A DNA stretch of 5,476 bases from Elusimicrobia bacterium RIFCSPLOWO2_01_FULL_64_13. GTDB taxonomy: Bacteria; Elusimicrobiota; Elusimicrobia; 2-02-FULL-39-32. Positions 5,453-5,476 of this stretch are shown here, piece by piece (within the stretch, counting starts at the first letter, position 1; each line of letters starts with the position of its first letter). Below the pieces are notes generated by a model, which was not told the origin of the DNA, ran no database searches, and worked only from the letters and a program-made list of their open reading frames with translations. The translations under genes were made by a program, and so were the position numbers. The stretch is from contig MGUT01000016.1 in assembly GCA_001800095.1 (NCBI GenBank), positions 10,893 through 16,368 of the forward strand, given 5' to 3'.

Positions 5453-5476
5453 CGATGGCCTCCAAGAGTTTCCTCG
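5439..5476 (-). CDS. Probable C-terminal end of an upstream operon gene, product unknown
   Basis: Entering from the right edge, one minus-strand frame reads RKLLEAIDELF and stops at TAG (5441-5439), overlapping the dctP start by 14 bases. The acidic/hydrophobic helix-like ending looks like a natural protein end. It is the most protein-like of the possible frames, since a second frame gives EETLGGHR ending in TGA within ATGA. The dctP ribosome binding site would lie within this gene. In some bacteria a TatT-type periplasmic helper protein precedes dctP, and that would fit, but a dozen codons cannot identify a family. Confidence 0.35.
   Translation of the reverse strand, partial: RKLLEAIDELF

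Noticed and set aside
1..5476. Mobile elements, CRISPR arrays, tRNA or rRNA genes
   Set aside because: No transposase, integrase, spaced direct repeats, or cloverleaf or rRNA sequence was seen; almost the whole window is explained by ordinary coding genes.

Overview
The window is GC-rich bacterial DNA, densely coding, with strong G/C preference at third codon positions. Overlapping operon genes, a two-component regulator with an HD-GYP output domain, a three-part TRAP transporter and a hopanoid-type epimerase point to a Gram-negative-type bacterium. Acidobacteriota, Desulfobacterota or a related lineage would fit, but nothing visible fixes the phylum.

Left part (1-515): a minus-strand gene of the nucleoside phosphorylase/nucleosidase superfamily (MTAN/HpnG type) starts at 405 and runs off the left edge. 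A 110-base divergent control region (406-515) separates it from the regulator. This region holds two back-to-back sigma70-type promoters, each with a perfect TTGACA -35 box. The two -35 boxes form the arms of an 8-bp perfect inverted repeat (437-461). A second, AT-rich palindrome (388-403) covers the first codons of the nucleosidase gene.

Middle (516-1631, plus strand): a response regulator with REC, helical linker and HD-GYP domains, predicted to degrade cyclic di-GMP. Its metal ligands are intact, but the usual motif after the last ligand is altered. It converges on the operon from the right with only 9 bases between stop codons, and a small hairpin lies over its own stop.

Right part (1641-5476, minus strand, read right to left): a tightly coupled operon. 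A probable upstream gene end (5476-5439) is followed by dctP (periplasmic binding protein), dctQ (small permease), dctM (large permease) and hpnA (hopanoid-associated NAD-dependent sugar epimerase). Junctions are a 14-base overlap (inferred), TGATG, a 1-base gap, and ATGA. The promoter lies outside the window.

The notable theme is the pairing of a TRAP transporter with hpnA by start-stop overlap, near a nucleosidase of the family that includes the hopanoid enzyme HpnG. The binding protein carries Trp where the family's carboxylate-binding Arg normally sits, so its ligand may not be a simple organic acid. A link to lipid or hopanoid side-chain metabolism is a hypothesis. No squalene-hopene cyclase or hpnH is visible here.
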